Below are positions 63,948 through 64,000 of a stretch of 64,000 nt of DNA, piece after piece (positions within the stretch are counted from its first letter, which is position 1; each line of letters opens with the position of its first letter). Source of the DNA: an uncultured Prevotellaceae bacterium (GTDB lineage: Bacteria; Bacteroidota; Bacteroidia; Bacteroidales; Bacteroidaceae); the NCBI GenBank assembly GCA_947176895.1, contig CAMWSK010000010.1, positions 17,337-81,336 of the forward strand, given 5' to 3'. A program made the position numbers and the translations under genes. Under the pieces are notes generated by a model that did not search any database, was not told the origin of the DNA, and saw only the letters and a list, made by a program, of their open reading frames with translations.

Positions 63948-64000
63948 TTTGGTTTGTGTTTGGTTTGCGTTTGGTTTGCGTTTGGTTTGCGTTTGGTTTG
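63948..64000. repeat. 11-bp tandem repeat running off the window
   Basis: Unit TTTGGTTTGCG, almost five copies (first copy TTTGGTTTGTG), starting at 63948 and cut by the window end. Confidence 0.95.

Overview
The window comes from a bacterium of the order Bacteroidales, most likely Bacteroidaceae or Prevotellaceae; I cannot fix the genus. The main signs are a tmRNA encoding the tag GENNYALAA, many promoters of the Bacteroidota type (TAnnTTTG, sometimes with TTTG or TTG about 19-22 bases upstream), and families typical of the group (Wzi, DUF4105, an F420-type Fe-S protein paired with a pyruvyl transferase, lipocalin-like lipoproteins). Coding density is high and many neighbours overlap by ATGA.

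Layout. 1-909: the end of a GH35 beta-galactosidase. 1023-9995 (minus): a ComF-like phosphoribosyltransferase, a PurF-like protein without the N-terminal catalytic Cys, a small unknown protein, SecA, a phosphatase-fold protein with a degenerate active site, and a DUF4105 membrane protein. 10107-16386 (plus): an envelope set with coaX, an outer-membrane protein, lptC, a CBS/CorC membrane protein and a PpiD/SurA-like chaperone. 16476-23067: a small esterase, a 1255-residue fusion (two GT-A-like segments, a HIT/GalT-like domain and SpoIID) and a GH36 alpha-galactosidase. 23138-26416: an AlkD/MmcQ pair, a shortened Fe-S protein, a polysaccharide pyruvyl transferase and a 61-bp partial copy of the alkD gene. 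26587-26984: tmRNA.

27084-43486: a surface-polysaccharide locus. It has an SLBB export protein, a Wzz-like chain-length protein, a Wzy-like polymerase, a Wzx-like flippase, an acetyltransferase, a pyruvyl transferase, four GT2 enzymes, a B12-type radical SAM enzyme, a lipocalin-like lipoprotein, a Wzi-like protein and a divergent initiating sugar transferase. 43503-46911: an unknown protein, a coiled-coil protein, zapA, a probable structured RNA, rny and a small HAD phosphatase. 47179-54378: a membrane-anchored HTH-like regulator, a TonB-dependent-receptor-like barrel, a sigma factor fused through a membrane segment to a barrel-like domain, a radical SAM/SPASM protein and a Gfo/Idh/MocA dehydrogenase. 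54522-61655: a large secreted SGNH hydrolase, rlmD and ppdK. 61726-64000: the start of an integrated element with a tyrosine recombinase, a small convergent gene and repeat-rich DNA running off the window.

The most unusual signals are: (1) four arrays, each of four 16-bp dyads (AAACAT-N4-ATGTTT) spaced about 22 bp, one lying in frame inside a gene; (2) the sigma factor with a membrane segment and C-terminal barrel-like domain; (3) the GT/HIT/SpoIID fusion; (4) a small transferred-looking locus whose last gene ends inside a partial copy of a neighbouring gene.
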